Part shown: in pieces, positions 42,046-49,745 of the stretch
Numbering within the stretch: position 1 is the stretch's first letter
Layout of the letters: every line of letters starts with the position of its first letter
DNA from: an archaeon
GTDB lineage: Archaea; Iainarchaeota; Iainarchaeia; Iainarchaeales; DTGL01
DNA: 50,068 nucleotides
Assembly (NCBI GenBank): GCA_029258755.1
Contig: JAPDKC010000062.1
Coordinates: 1-50,068, forward strand
Direction of reading: 5' to 3'
Notes under the pieces: generated by a model
Database searches by the model: none
Seen by the model: only the letters and a program-made list of their open reading frames with translations
What the model was told of the DNA's origin: nothing
Position numbers and translations under genes: made by a program

Positions 42046-43542
42046 ATGCGGGGAAAATATAGCATATTACTGCTTATAGAAATTATGCTGTTAGGGGCTG
42101 CTTTAGCTCAATCCGTGGATGAAAATGCCCTAAATGTTGTTATCAATATTGGTGTCGGCGGCACTAATGTGGCTGCTACCGGCGTAGATTGCTTCGATTA
42201 CTATCACTTTGGAAGCATTGTTTTTGATTTTCCTCACACGGACAAGTTTGCTTACAGTCCGGGCGAAACAGTAACAGTTATTGCTTCTGTTAGGAATACA
42301 AATCCTTATCCCATAGTTCAGGGAAACGTTTGGGCGCAGATATTTTTGGTAAATGAAGAAACAGGCGATAGGCAAGGAAGTTATATGCTTGATGAATTCC
42401 TTGTTATGGAAGATTTATACCTTGACGTAAACCAAAGCTATCCAATAAGCTTCACCTGGTATATTCCTGAAAATGCACCAGCCGGCGAATATTACGTTGC
42501 ATTCTTCTTCCAAGAAGCAAAAGCATTTAATCTAGCTGGCCTGCCTTTTATAAATCATGTATACGGAAACATTGCAAGGTTCGAGGTGAATGCTGCCAAC
42601 GATAAGCAGCTGTTCTATTTGGATAGAAACAGTGTTTTCTTGAACGGGAAGCACGTGATATTGAGGCACTTTGCAAAAACCTTTAATCCTGGCGAAGAAA
42701 TTAAATATGAAGTAAATCTCGTTAATCCGAATGAAGAAGAAATAAGCACATTTGTGGAATACGAGCTATATGCTTGGGATTCATCAATGGAAGAAAACTT
42801 GCTGGAGGAGTATTCAAAAAAGGAGTTTGTCGATATTCCTGCAAACTCCAGTAAAACGCTGAGCATAGCGTTTTCAGGTTTGGAGCCAGCAGCTTATCTA
42901 TTGAAAATAAAGGCAAGCGCAAACGGTTGGACTAACATCTTGAATCTAAGGTTTGCGGTAAAAGGAGCTAGAGGCAGGTTTATATTTTCAGGAATAGATA
43001 AGTTCCCTCTGCTAAAAGGAGATAGGTTCACGCTTTTCAGCTGTTTTTCAAATACTACCGACTGGTTTACGGATTTCGATGGCAAAGTTATGGTTGAGCT
43101 CAAAACGCCTGATGGCAAGCTTGTTGGCAGAGCGACATATGAGGGTGTGATCACACCTTCTATTATAGCAATAAAGAAAGAGTTAGAAGCTGATGACCAC
43201 TATGATAAGCTATATCTTACATCAACCATTATGGACGAACTTGGCAACACACATCAGCGCATTACAATTATTTATGATCTGTCGAAAGCGAGAAGTGCAG
43301 AAATAATAGAGAATTTCGAAAAAGCGAAAGAAGAGATGGAAGAACAAGGAAAGCCAACGCCCGAAGAAACAGTTGAGGAGACGCCTTCTGAAACACCTGA
43401 AGCAACTCCTACAAAACCCCCTGAAGAGAAGCCCACACCCAAGCCTGGAAAAAGCTGGTTGGAGCAGAACATGCTGCTTGTTGTAGGCGCTATTGTTATA
43501 GTGGCACTTATAGCCCTGTTACTTTACAAAAGGAAGGGCTAA
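42046..43542 (+). CDS. Exported Ig-like protein, C-terminally anchored
   Basis: 498 residues. A signal peptide (YSILLLIEIMLLGAALAQS) is followed by three Ig-like beta domains; motifs such as YSPGETVTVIASVRNTNPYP and FNPGEEIKYEVNLVNPNEEE mark two of their starts. A Pro/Thr/Glu linker (about residues 425-470) precedes a membrane segment and a short basic tail. GAGGGA lies 6 nt before the ATG. The layout is that of a wall-spanning stalk with a flexible linker near the membrane. It ends 4 nt from a convergent helicase gene. Confidence 0.75.
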   Translation: MRGKYSILLLIEIMLLGAALAQSVDENALNVVINIGVGGTNVAATGVDCFDYYHFGSIVFDFPHTDKFAYSPGETVTVIASVRNTNPYPIVQGNVWAQIFLVNEETGDRQGSYMLDEFLVMEDLYLDVNQSYPISFTWYIPENAPAGEYYVAFFFQEAKAFNLAGLPFINHVYGNIARFEVNAANDKQLFYLDRNSVFLNGKHVILRHFAKTFNPGEEIKYEVNLVNPNEEEISTFVEYELYAWDSSMEENLLEEYSKKEFVDIPANSSKTLSIAFSGLEPAAYLLKIKASANGWTNILNLRFAVKGARGRFIFSGIDKFPLLKGDRFTLFSCFSNTTDWFTDFDGKVMVELKTPDGKLVGRATYEGVITPSIIAIKKELEADDHYDKLYLTSTIMDELGNTHQRITIIYDLSKARSAEIIENFEKAKEEMEEQGKPTPEETVEETPSETPEATPTKPPEEKPTPKPGKSWLEQNMLLVVGAIVIVALIALLLYKRKG

Positions 43543-43546
43543 ATTT

Positions 43547-45463
43547 TTACTTACACTTTTCCCAAAACTCCTTTATATATCTTTCCGGCTCTTGAGTTAC
43601 AATTTTTTCCATATCTTTGGGGAAGCATTTAGCGTAATTCTGCCATGTGTAGCGCTTGTCCAGAAAAACAACAACACCGCGATCATTCCTGTCCCTTATA
43701 ACCCTGCCTGCTGCTTGTATAGCTCTTGCTATGGCAGGGTATAAATAGCCGTAATGCCAACCAGCACCAAACTTATGCTGGTAGTATTCAATAAGGCATT
43801 TCTGCTCCAAATCCATCTCGCGCAAAGGTATGCCTACAATTATGGAAGCAAGCAATTGTTCACCAATATAATCAATTCCCTCGGCAAAGCTGCCTGCAGC
43901 GACAGCAAGCAAAACAGCACCTTCCTTAGCGCTCATTCTAAACTCATTGAGCAGATTAAACCTTTCTTTGCTGTTCATCCTTTCCTTCTGTTTAAGAACC
44001 TTCTTAGAGGTGAGTTCTTCAAGCAATGCGCCTATCGCCTCAAGCAGTTCAAAGCTAGGGAAGAATACTGCAACATTGCCGGGAATGTTACTTATAATTT
44101 TATGCAGGATTTCTGCTATGCGCTTGTATTCCTCAAAGTTTCTTTCCGAGTACTTTGTTGTAACAGTTGGCACTATTAAAGTGAGCTTGTTTTCCTTAGG
44201 GAAAGGCGAACGGTATTCTCTAAGCAAAGTACGCTCTTCCTCAAAGCCAAGCAAGTCAGCATACATCTTTGTTGGTAGCAATGTGCCGCTCATTAGTATG
44301 CTTGTATGCGTTTCACTGAATATTGGCTTTGAAACTATGCTCGGGTCAAGCGCCTTTAACTGCAAGGAAATCTTGCTTGCGGAACGCTTTATTATTCTTA
44401 TAAATGATTCGTCTTGGGCGAGCCATTTTTCTATAAAATTTGCTACCTTAAGCAAATAGGATCTGCCTACAGGAAACGCTTCCAAATAGTCCAGAGCAAG
44501 GTCGCGAAACTCAAAAGAAACCTCTTCTAAATCGTATTCAATAAGTTTTTCAAATGCTTCCTTTTGCACTAACGCTTCGCTTACCTCGCTGCTCAATTTT
44601 TCTTTAGCCAGCTTCTTCAATGCTTCCCTAAGCAATTTTATCCTTTCAATCGGATCTTTCTGATTTATCTTTTCGAGCTCTTCCTTTGCTTTTTCCAGCG
44701 TTTTTGTTGATAGGGTCGCGCTAAGTAATTTGCGTAAACGCTCTGGCAGATTGTGTGCCTCATCAACAATAACTATGCTTTCATCCAGCTCTTTGCCAGA
44801 TTTTTGCAACACAATTCTTTGTATCTGTGGATTTAGAAGATGAAAATAATCCGCTATTATCACATTGGCTTTTCTTGCAAGCTTTAGGGCAATTTCATAG
44901 CTGCATAAGCCAGCATTATTTGCTCCTTGAAATGCTTCACAATAATCTTTAAGCTCCAAGTGGTGCCATATGCCTCTGTAGGATTTTTTTAGCTCCTTGA
45001 AGTAGAGCTTGGCTCTTGCTCTCTGTGCAGGTGTAAAGCCGAAAGCATTGGCAAAGAAATCGCAAGCTTCTTTTTTGCGCAAGCGTTTGCAAAGCTCGTA
45101 GAAAGCGCTGTTTTCAGCATCGCTTAAGAAAGGATTTGAGCACATGTAACGTCTTCCAACAAGATCAACGCCAAGAATGTCTAAATTGAATTTTTTGTTG
45201 AGATCTTTGATAAGCTGTACAGCTATCTCGTGCTGTGAAATCTTTGGAGTTAAGAAGAAAACCGTTTTTTGCTCAGCCAAAGCATAACTTATTGCTGGGC
45301 ATAATACGGCTGCTGTCTTGCCCAAGCCTGTAGGCGCATGTGCAAGCAAATGCTTCTTTTCCTTTATTGCTTGCAAAGCATCTTTGAGTAAGCGATCCTG
45401 CTCCTTTCTTATGGTTTTGTATGGAAAATAAACCTTTAGCTCAGAGCCGGAGTTTTTCATCAT
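43547..45463 (-). CDS. XPD/Rad3-family Fe-S DNA helicase
   Basis: About 638 residues of superfamily 2 XPD type. Walker A is HAPTGLGKTAA; Walker B is VDEAHNLPERL; motif VI is AIQAAGRVIRD. Four cysteines suited to the 4Fe-4S cluster lie between Walker A and B: in YMCSNPF, KKEACDFF (or ELCKRL), KDYCEAF and GLCSYEI. XPD helicases unwind DNA 5'-3' in repair and transcription in other domains. ATG at 45463 is chosen (ATGATG) over a TTG at 45481. It ends 4 nt from the convergent Ig-like protein gene. Confidence 0.9.
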   Translation of the reverse strand: MMKNSGSELKVYFPYKTIRKEQDRLLKDALQAIKEKKHLLAHAPTGLGKTAAVLCPAISYALAEQKTVFFLTPKISQHEIAVQLIKDLNKKFNLDILGVDLVGRRYMCSNPFLSDAENSAFYELCKRLRKKEACDFFANAFGFTPAQRARAKLYFKELKKSYRGIWHHLELKDYCEAFQGANNAGLCSYEIALKLARKANVIIADYFHLLNPQIQRIVLQKSGKELDESIVIVDEAHNLPERLRKLLSATLSTKTLEKAKEELEKINQKDPIERIKLLREALKKLAKEKLSSEVSEALVQKEAFEKLIEYDLEEVSFEFRDLALDYLEAFPVGRSYLLKVANFIEKWLAQDESFIRIIKRSASKISLQLKALDPSIVSKPIFSETHTSILMSGTLLPTKMYADLLGFEEERTLLREYRSPFPKENKLTLIVPTVTTKYSERNFEEYKRIAEILHKIISNIPGNVAVFFPSFELLEAIGALLEELTSKKVLKQKERMNSKERFNLLNEFRMSAKEGAVLLAVAAGSFAEGIDYIGEQLLASIIVGIPLREMDLEQKCLIEYYQHKFGAGWHYGYLYPAIARAIQAAGRVIRDRNDRGVVVFLDKRYTWQNYAKCFPKDMEKIVTQEPERYIKEFWEKCK

Positions 45464-45515
45464 TATTCTTTTTAAATTCAAAATAGGTTTAAAAATACAC
45501 TAAAGCTTGCTTCCG

Positions 45516-46457
45516 CTATTCAACACCTGCTTTCCCTAGCAAATTTTTTCTCATTTCTTCCCTTAACTCTTCCAAGGGCTGCGAAGGAAAAGCGCTTTCA
45601 ATAACCTTTGCAACATCCTCTTTTGCATAGCCCGTCTCTTTACAGTAGGCATCAACAAAATACCTCAACTCCTCTCTTGAGAAAACGCCGAGCCCCCTGG
45701 CAGGATTGCATAGGGATTCTATAAGCGTCCCTACATCGCCTTGCACTTTTTCAAAAGGCGGTTGCTTTTTGTAAAAGCGCGCTGCTTCAAAATCAAGGAG
45801 TATAAAACTAGGTCTCTTTGGATCTTTGTTCCACAAAACATTTTCAAGATCTAGGTCATTATGCTTTATTCCGGCTTTGTGCATTTTTCCAACAAGCTTT
45901 CCAAGTTCGGATAGAAACTCTTTGGGAGAAGCGATCCTAAGCTGGGATTCGGCAAGCGTTGAGAAACCGTAAGGCATTATCGTGTAAATATAGCCCTTCT
46001 TTTGCTTCCTAAAAGAAGCTACCCTGACAACATCAACTACTGGCAGGCCTCTTCTTTTTGCTTCCAAAAGGGCCGCCGCTTCATACACATGAATCTTTGC
46101 ATCAAATTCTTTGCTTTCATAGCACTTCCTTGCGATGCTAACTCCTTCAACAGAAAGTTTTTCCACATTGTGTCTGGCGATAGTTCCATCAGGCGTAACC
46201 TGCCCCTTCTTAACAATAAATCCAGCAAGCTTGGCTTTTTTTATTGCTTCGCCTGAAGCCACACCCGCATACCATCTAACGAAAAAAGCTTCAAACCCCT
46301 TTTTTCTTTCTTTTATTACCTCTCTTTTCCTCACAAGCGCTCTAAACCTTTTAAAAACCTCGGGAGAAAAAGGTTTCGGAGTCCTTTTAGCAGGAGGCAA
46401 TGCTCTTGCAACAAGAGCTTTCAGCTTTCTTACTTTCCTTCCCACATTTCTTCTCAT
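45516..46457 (-). CDS. RIO/Bud32-like protein kinase homologue
   Basis: 313 residues. A strongly basic N-terminal part (about 60 residues) precedes a segment with TPDGTIARHN, then the kinase-like core. The catalytic loop is KHNDLDLENVLW (about residues 196-207) and the metal-binding motif is LLDFEAARF (DFE instead of DFG, about 218-226), as in Bud32, RIO and Kdo-kinase relatives. The Glu-containing helix YEAAALLEAKRRG is conserved with the next gene. The two are tandem paralogues separated by about 55 nt. Substrate unknown; the basic N-terminus suggests nucleic acid or ribosome binding. Confidence 0.72.
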   Translation of the reverse strand: MRRNVGRKVRKLKALVARALPPAKRTPKPFSPEVFKRFRALVRKREVIKERKKGFEAFFVRWYAGVASGEAIKKAKLAGFIVKKGQVTPDGTIARHNVEKLSVEGVSIARKCYESKEFDAKIHVYEAAALLEAKRRGLPVVDVVRVASFRKQKKGYIYTIMPYGFSTLAESQLRIASPKEFLSELGKLVGKMHKAGIKHNDLDLENVLWNKDPKRPSFILLDFEAARFYKKQPPFEKVQGDVGTLIESLCNPARGLGVFSREELRYFVDAYCKETGYAKEDVAKVIESAFPSQPLEELREEMRKNLLGKAGVE

Positions 46458-46513
46458 TAGTGTAATTTTATTTTTAAGAAATCGTTTTAAGGATTTGTAA
46501 TGGCTTGATTGAA

Positions 46514-47500
46514 TTAAGGTTCTATGCGCTTTCTTATCGCATCCCTCTCTCTTTGCCCCGGCTGTGCTGGAAACACACTTTCCAGAAGCGCTTTAACCTC
46601 ATTAGGATTATAACCAGTCACCTTGCAATATGCAGGAATAAAATACCTTTCTATATCTCTCCTCGAATAAACGCCGAGCGGCGGTTCAGCAAGCGATTCG
46701 AAAAGAACGCCCAAATCCCTATGCACTGTTGAAAACTTTGGCTGTGTTTTGAAGAACTTTGCCCCTTCAAAATCGATAAGCATAAACTTTGGGTCCATAA
46801 GACTTGTGTTCCAAAGGATGTTTTCAAGGTCAAGGTCCGTATGGTAAAGGCCCTTTCTATGCATATTTCCTATGAACTCTCCCAACGCAGGCAGAAAGCT
46901 CCTTGCCGGTGCAGACGAAAGGGTGCTTTTAACAGATGCCAGTGTCTTGAACGAAGGGTTATAGCTGGTGATGAGAGCCGCTTTATTTTGAGATGGGTTT
47001 ATCTCAACTGCAACAAAATCGGGAACGCTTATGCCCCTCCTTTTTGCTTCAAGCAATGAGCATGCTTCCTGCAAAGCAACATCCACACGATACGGCGTAT
47101 CGATATAAGCTTTTTTGAGAATTGTTATTTTTCCTGGGAAAGCTGGCTTTTTTGGCTCTATTGGAATGCGATATATATCATGCTTTGCTGCAGTTCCATC
47201 AGGGGTTTTTTCTCCTCTGCGAAGAACAGAAGTGGCGCGCCTATAAGCTTCCGAAAAGTAAGAGTTTATATATTCTTCATAGGCCTTATTGTAAAATATC
47301 TTAAGCCCCCAACCAGTTCTTATAAGCTTAAGCTTTCCTTCAGACACGAGGGAAAGGAGGTATTTATACGCCTTAAGCCTGGAAAAATGCAAAGATCTAA
47401 CAAACTCTCTGCGAAGCTCAGCAAGCTTTTCTCGAATTTCTCTTACCTTTGCCCTTCTTTTTTCTCTTCTAATTTTCCTAGGATTGGGCTTCTTTGCCAT
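46514..47500 (-). CDS. RIO/Bud32-like protein kinase homologue, paralogue of the next gene
   Basis: About 329 residues, a diverged tandem duplicate of the gene at 45516-46457. Shared elements are a basic N-terminus, the TPDGTAAKHD motif, the EACSLLEAKRRGISV helix, the catalytic loop YHTDLDLENILW (about residues 219-230) and IDFEGAKFF. The 60-100 residue segment after the basic part resembles a winged-helix or helical domain (YKYLLSLVSEGKLKLIRTG). ATG at 47500 is used; the upstream in-frame starts sit in an AT-rich leader. Having two adjacent copies suggests divergent substrates or regulatory roles. Confidence 0.7.
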   Translation of the reverse strand: MAKKPNPRKIRREKRRAKVREIREKLAELRREFVRSLHFSRLKAYKYLLSLVSEGKLKLIRTGWGLKIFYNKAYEEYINSYFSEAYRRATSVLRRGEKTPDGTAAKHDIYRIPIEPKKPAFPGKITILKKAYIDTPYRVDVALQEACSLLEAKRRGISVPDFVAVEINPSQNKAALITSYNPSFKTLASVKSTLSSAPARSFLPALGEFIGNMHRKGLYHTDLDLENILWNTSLMDPKFMLIDFEGAKFFKTQPKFSTVHRDLGVLFESLAEPPLGVYSRRDIERYFIPAYCKVTGYNPNEVKALLESVFPAQPGQRERDAIRKRIEP

Positions 47501-47696
47501 ATACATCACACAAATTAGAAAACAAAACACGGGTATAAAAACTTATCCTTAAATCCAGCAAGTAGTTTTAAGAATGCTCTCGCAGGCATTTCCAGCAACT
47601 TTTTAAACCATTAAAACGCCATTAATTTTAAGCTCTTTGGAACTTGGTTATTGGCTATCTGGTGCTATTTTTTAAGTTTGTCACCAACAACAAAAT
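47501..47696. other. AT-rich spacer without recognised gene
   Basis: About 200 nt between the kinase pair and the GTTAAC array. It holds one copy of a promoter-like repeat at 47590-47612 and a weaker similar string near 47553-47572. No ORF with coding character was found, and no tRNA-like fold was recognised. Confidence 0.4.
47590..47612 (+). repeat. Promoter-like repeat, copy 1
   Basis: TTCCAGCAAC followed by a T tract and TAAACCATT. Copies 2 and 3 at 47842-47867 and 48192-48217 match it closely; this copy has one C and one T fewer in the tract. No gene starts at the expected distance downstream, so it may be a relic. Confidence 0.6.
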
Positions 47697-47749
47697 TTAG
47701 TTAACCAAGTTAACTTATATTTTAGTTAACAAAGTTAACTGGAGTTAAC
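47697..47749. promoter_or_regulatory. GTTAAC operator-like array
   Basis: Five GTTAAC palindromes start at 47700, 47709, 47725, 47734 and 47744. The first four form two nearly identical pairs (TTTAGTTAAC, one base, AAGTTAACT) spaced 25 nt apart, with a TATATTTT-like sequence between them. Paired palindromes around a TATA box are typical of repressor binding. A small ORF starts 4 nt after the last copy. Confidence 0.5.
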
Positions 47750-47752
47750 CTA

Positions 47753-47908
47753 ATGCAGGACAATAGTTCAAGAGAAATTGCAAGGAAAAGGAACATAAAA
47801 CTTGAGAAAAATGAAAGCTACAATAACTTAACAGCAAAAAATTCCAGCAACCTTTTTAAACTATTTTCGAGGTTTAATTGTTTTGTGATGGTGACGCCCT
47901 ATGAGTAA
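47753..47908 (+). CDS. Small ORF after the GTTAAC array, doubtful
   Basis: ATG at 47753 with GGAG upstream opens a 51-residue frame beginning MQDNSSREIARKRNIKLEK. Its second half reads through the promoter repeat and the start of the relB-like fragment, which argues against a complete protein. It may be the leftover N-terminus of a regulator that once used the array. Confidence 0.25.
   Translation: MQDNSSREIARKRNIKLEKNESYNNLTAKNSSNLFKLFSRFNCFVMVTPYE
47842..47867 (+). repeat. Promoter-like repeat, copy 2
   Basis: Identical over 26 nt to copy 3. The CTTTTTAAAC core would be a TATA box about 40-50 nt before the relB-like ATG at 47901, which is a normal promoter distance. Confidence 0.65.
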
Positions 47909-48076
47909 AACGATTACCTTAGAAAAAGTGTATAAAGAGCTTAGATTGCTCAGAAAAGAGATGGAGCTTATTAAGCATGCGCTAATTCCAGAAGAAAAAA
48001 TATCTTCCAAGGGAGCTTAGAGAAAGAAATGCTCTCTGGAAAGGAAAAAAGGTTTGAAGAATTGTTCGCTAGGTGA
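47901..48076 (+). pseudogene. Frameshifted RelB-like antitoxin
   Basis: The ATG at 47901 has GGTGA 6 nt upstream and a promoter-like repeat before it. It encodes 39 residues (MSKTITLEKVYKELRLLRKE...LIPEEKIS) and stops at 48020. This start is typical of small archaeal RelB-like antitoxins. A shift of frame near 48010 continues as SLEKEMLSGKEKRFEELFAR to a TGA at 48076, the kind of helical acidic/basic C-terminus expected for an antitoxin. The gene therefore looks broken by a single-base change, or possibly uses frameshifting. Confidence 0.55.
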
Positions 48077-48093
48077 GCTATTGTTTGAAATAA

Positions 48094-48190
48094 GGTTCGG
48101 CACAAAGTCCGCTAAACTACAGGATAAGAATCTCTTCCTACCGAATAATATACAAACATACAACAAACATACAAGCTTTAATCGCAAGCG
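48094..48190 (+). pseudogene. RelE-type toxin remnant
   Basis: After the broken antitoxin, one frame carries NYRIRISSYRIIYKHTTN (codons from 48115 on), which matches the conserved YRIR-x4-YRIIY strand pair near the C-terminus of RelE/ParE toxins. No start codon or upstream toxin sequence is intact, and the frame runs into the next promoter repeat. It is best read as the surviving tail of a deleted relE. Confidence 0.5.
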
Positions 48191-48191
48191 T

Positions 48192-48217
48192 TTCCAGCAA
48201 CCTTTTTAAACTATTTT
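48192..48217 (+). promoter_or_regulatory. Promoter-like repeat, copy 3 (transaldolase promoter)
   Basis: Same 26 nt as copy 2. CTTTTTAAAC is a TATA candidate about 40 nt before the transaldolase ATG at 48248, leaving a short leader with a GGGGG ribosome binding site. Confidence 0.6.
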
Positions 48218-48247
48218 GATTTTTGTTTAATTACCGGGGGCTTTGGT

Positions 48248-48898
48248 ATGAAGCTTTTCTTGGATACCGCTAACATTAAAGAAATTCGCGAAGCTGTTTC
48301 CTGGGGCATAATAAGCGGCGTTACAACGAATCCGAGCTTGATGGAAAGAGCAAAAGCTGACTACAAGAATTCTATAAAAGAAATATGTGAAATAGTAAAA
48401 GGGCCTGTGAGCGCTGAGGTTTTAGCCAGAGATGCTGAAGGAATGATCAAGGAAGCTACTAAGCTTAGCGAAATAGATGAACACGTAAACATAAAGATTC
48501 CCATAGGGAAGGAAGGGCTTAAAGCAATAAAGGAGCTAAGCGCTATGGGGATAAAAACAAATTGTACGCTTATATTCAGCGCAAACCAAGCTTTGCTAGC
48601 TGCGCTTGCAGGAGCTACTTATGTTAGCCCATTTGTCGGCCGCCTGGACGATATAGGAAATGATGGCATGCAAATAGTTGCTGATATAATGCAGATTTTT
48701 AGAAACTATTGTATCGAAAGTCAAGTAATTGTAGCAAGCGTTAGACATCCTGAGCATGTGAAGGAAGCAGCTTTGATTGGCGCAGATATTGCAACAGTTC
48801 CGTTTGCAGTGCTTGAGAAGATGGTGCAGCACGCGCTTACAGATAAAGGAATTGAACGATTTTTAGAGGATGCCAAGAAAGCTGGGTTAAAGATATAG
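48248..48898 (+). CDS. tal: Transaldolase, short TalC/F6P-aldolase type
   Basis: 216 residues, the compact family class. Key features are [13 protein letters not shown] at the start, VTTNPSLM, the Schiff-base Lys in NIKIPIG (about residue 85), [19 protein letters not shown] and [11 protein letters not shown]. Transfers dihydroxyacetone units in the non-oxidative pentose phosphate pathway. The GGGGG 7 nt before the ATG is the ribosome binding site. It is followed after 13 nt by split transketolase, which completes the pathway. Confidence 0.93.
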   Translation: MKLFLDTANIKEIREAVSWGIISGVTTNPSLMERAKADYKNSIKEICEIVKGPVSAEVLARDAEGMIKEATKLSEIDEHVNIKIPIGKEGLKAIKELSAMGIKTNCTLIFSANQALLAALAGATYVSPFVGRLDDIGNDGMQIVADIMQIFRNYCIESQVIVASVRHPEHVKEAALIGADIATVPFAVLEKMVQHALTDKGIERFLEDAKKAGLKI

Positions 48899-48911
48899 AA
48901 AGCTGATTAAA

Positions 48912-49745
48912 ATGCCTCGCATAAGTGAGGAGAAGATAAAGGAGCTTAAAGAAATAGCAAACGATATAAGGGCCTTAGCGTTGAAGATGACAACGCGCGC
49001 GAAAGCAGGCCATCCTGGCGGCTCATTGAGTGCTGCTGATATCATTTCTGTTCTTTATTTCTATAAGATGAAATATGATCCAAAGAATCCAGGATGGCAT
49101 GCAAGAGATCGCTTTATACTCAGTAAAGGGCATGCATGCCCAGCACAGTATGCAGCGTTAGCTTTACTCGGCGTAATTCCTGCGGAGGAATTAGACAGAT
49201 TAAGAGAGATTAACTCTATGCTGCAAGGACATCCCGACAGAAATAAAATACCCGGCATAGAAACGGTTAGCGGAACTTTAGGGCAAGGATTTAGCGTTGC
49301 TTGTGGCATGGCGTTAGCAGCAAAGCTCGATGGGAAAAAGCACAAGGTTTATGTTTTGCTTGGCGACGGCGAGCTCCAAGAAGGAATTGTTTGGGAAGCT
49401 GTGATGTTTGCTGGCTTTCGCAGATTAAACAATTTGGTTGCCATAGTTGACCATAACAAGCTCCAAAACGATGGATTCATATGGGATATAATGGATGTAA
49501 GGCCCATAGCTGCTAAATTTAGGGCTTTCCATTGGAACGCTTTCGATATAGATGGCCATAATATAGAAGAAATAATAAAAGCACTTGAAAGAGCTGATAG
49601 AAGCGATAGGCCAACAGCCATAATAGCACATACGGTTAAAGGTAAAGGTGTTTCCTTCATGGAGCACAAGCCAGAGTGGCATGGCAAAGCACTGCCGAGC
49701 GATATGCTTAAAGAAGCCCTAAAGGAGCTGGGGAAGTATGAATAA
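48912..49745 (+). CDS. tktA: Transketolase, N-terminal subunit
   Basis: 277 residues corresponding to the thiamine-diphosphate-binding N-terminal half. Recognisable motifs are TTRAKAGHPGGSLSAAD, FILSKGHACPAQYAAL, SGTLGQGFSVACGMA and the ThDP/Mg motif GDGELQEGIVWE with a downstream N in HNKLQNDG. The partner half begins at 49738, overlapping by 8 nt, so the two subunits are translationally coupled. Split transketolases are common in archaea. Confidence 0.95.
   Translation: MPRISEEKIKELKEIANDIRALALKMTTRAKAGHPGGSLSAADIISVLYFYKMKYDPKNPGWHARDRFILSKGHACPAQYAALALLGVIPAEELDRLREINSMLQGHPDRNKIPGIETVSGTLGQGFSVACGMALAAKLDGKKHKVYVLLGDGELQEGIVWEAVMFAGFRRLNNLVAIVDHNKLQNDGFIWDIMDVRPIAAKFRAFHWNAFDIDGHNIEEIIKALERADRSDRPTAIIAHTVKGKGVSFMEHKPEWHGKALPSDMLKEALKELGKYE

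Noticed and set aside
47501-48247. tRNA or structured RNA in the largest gene-poor stretch
   Set aside because: No cloverleaf, T-loop consensus or GC-rich stem was found; the content is promoter repeats and gene relics.
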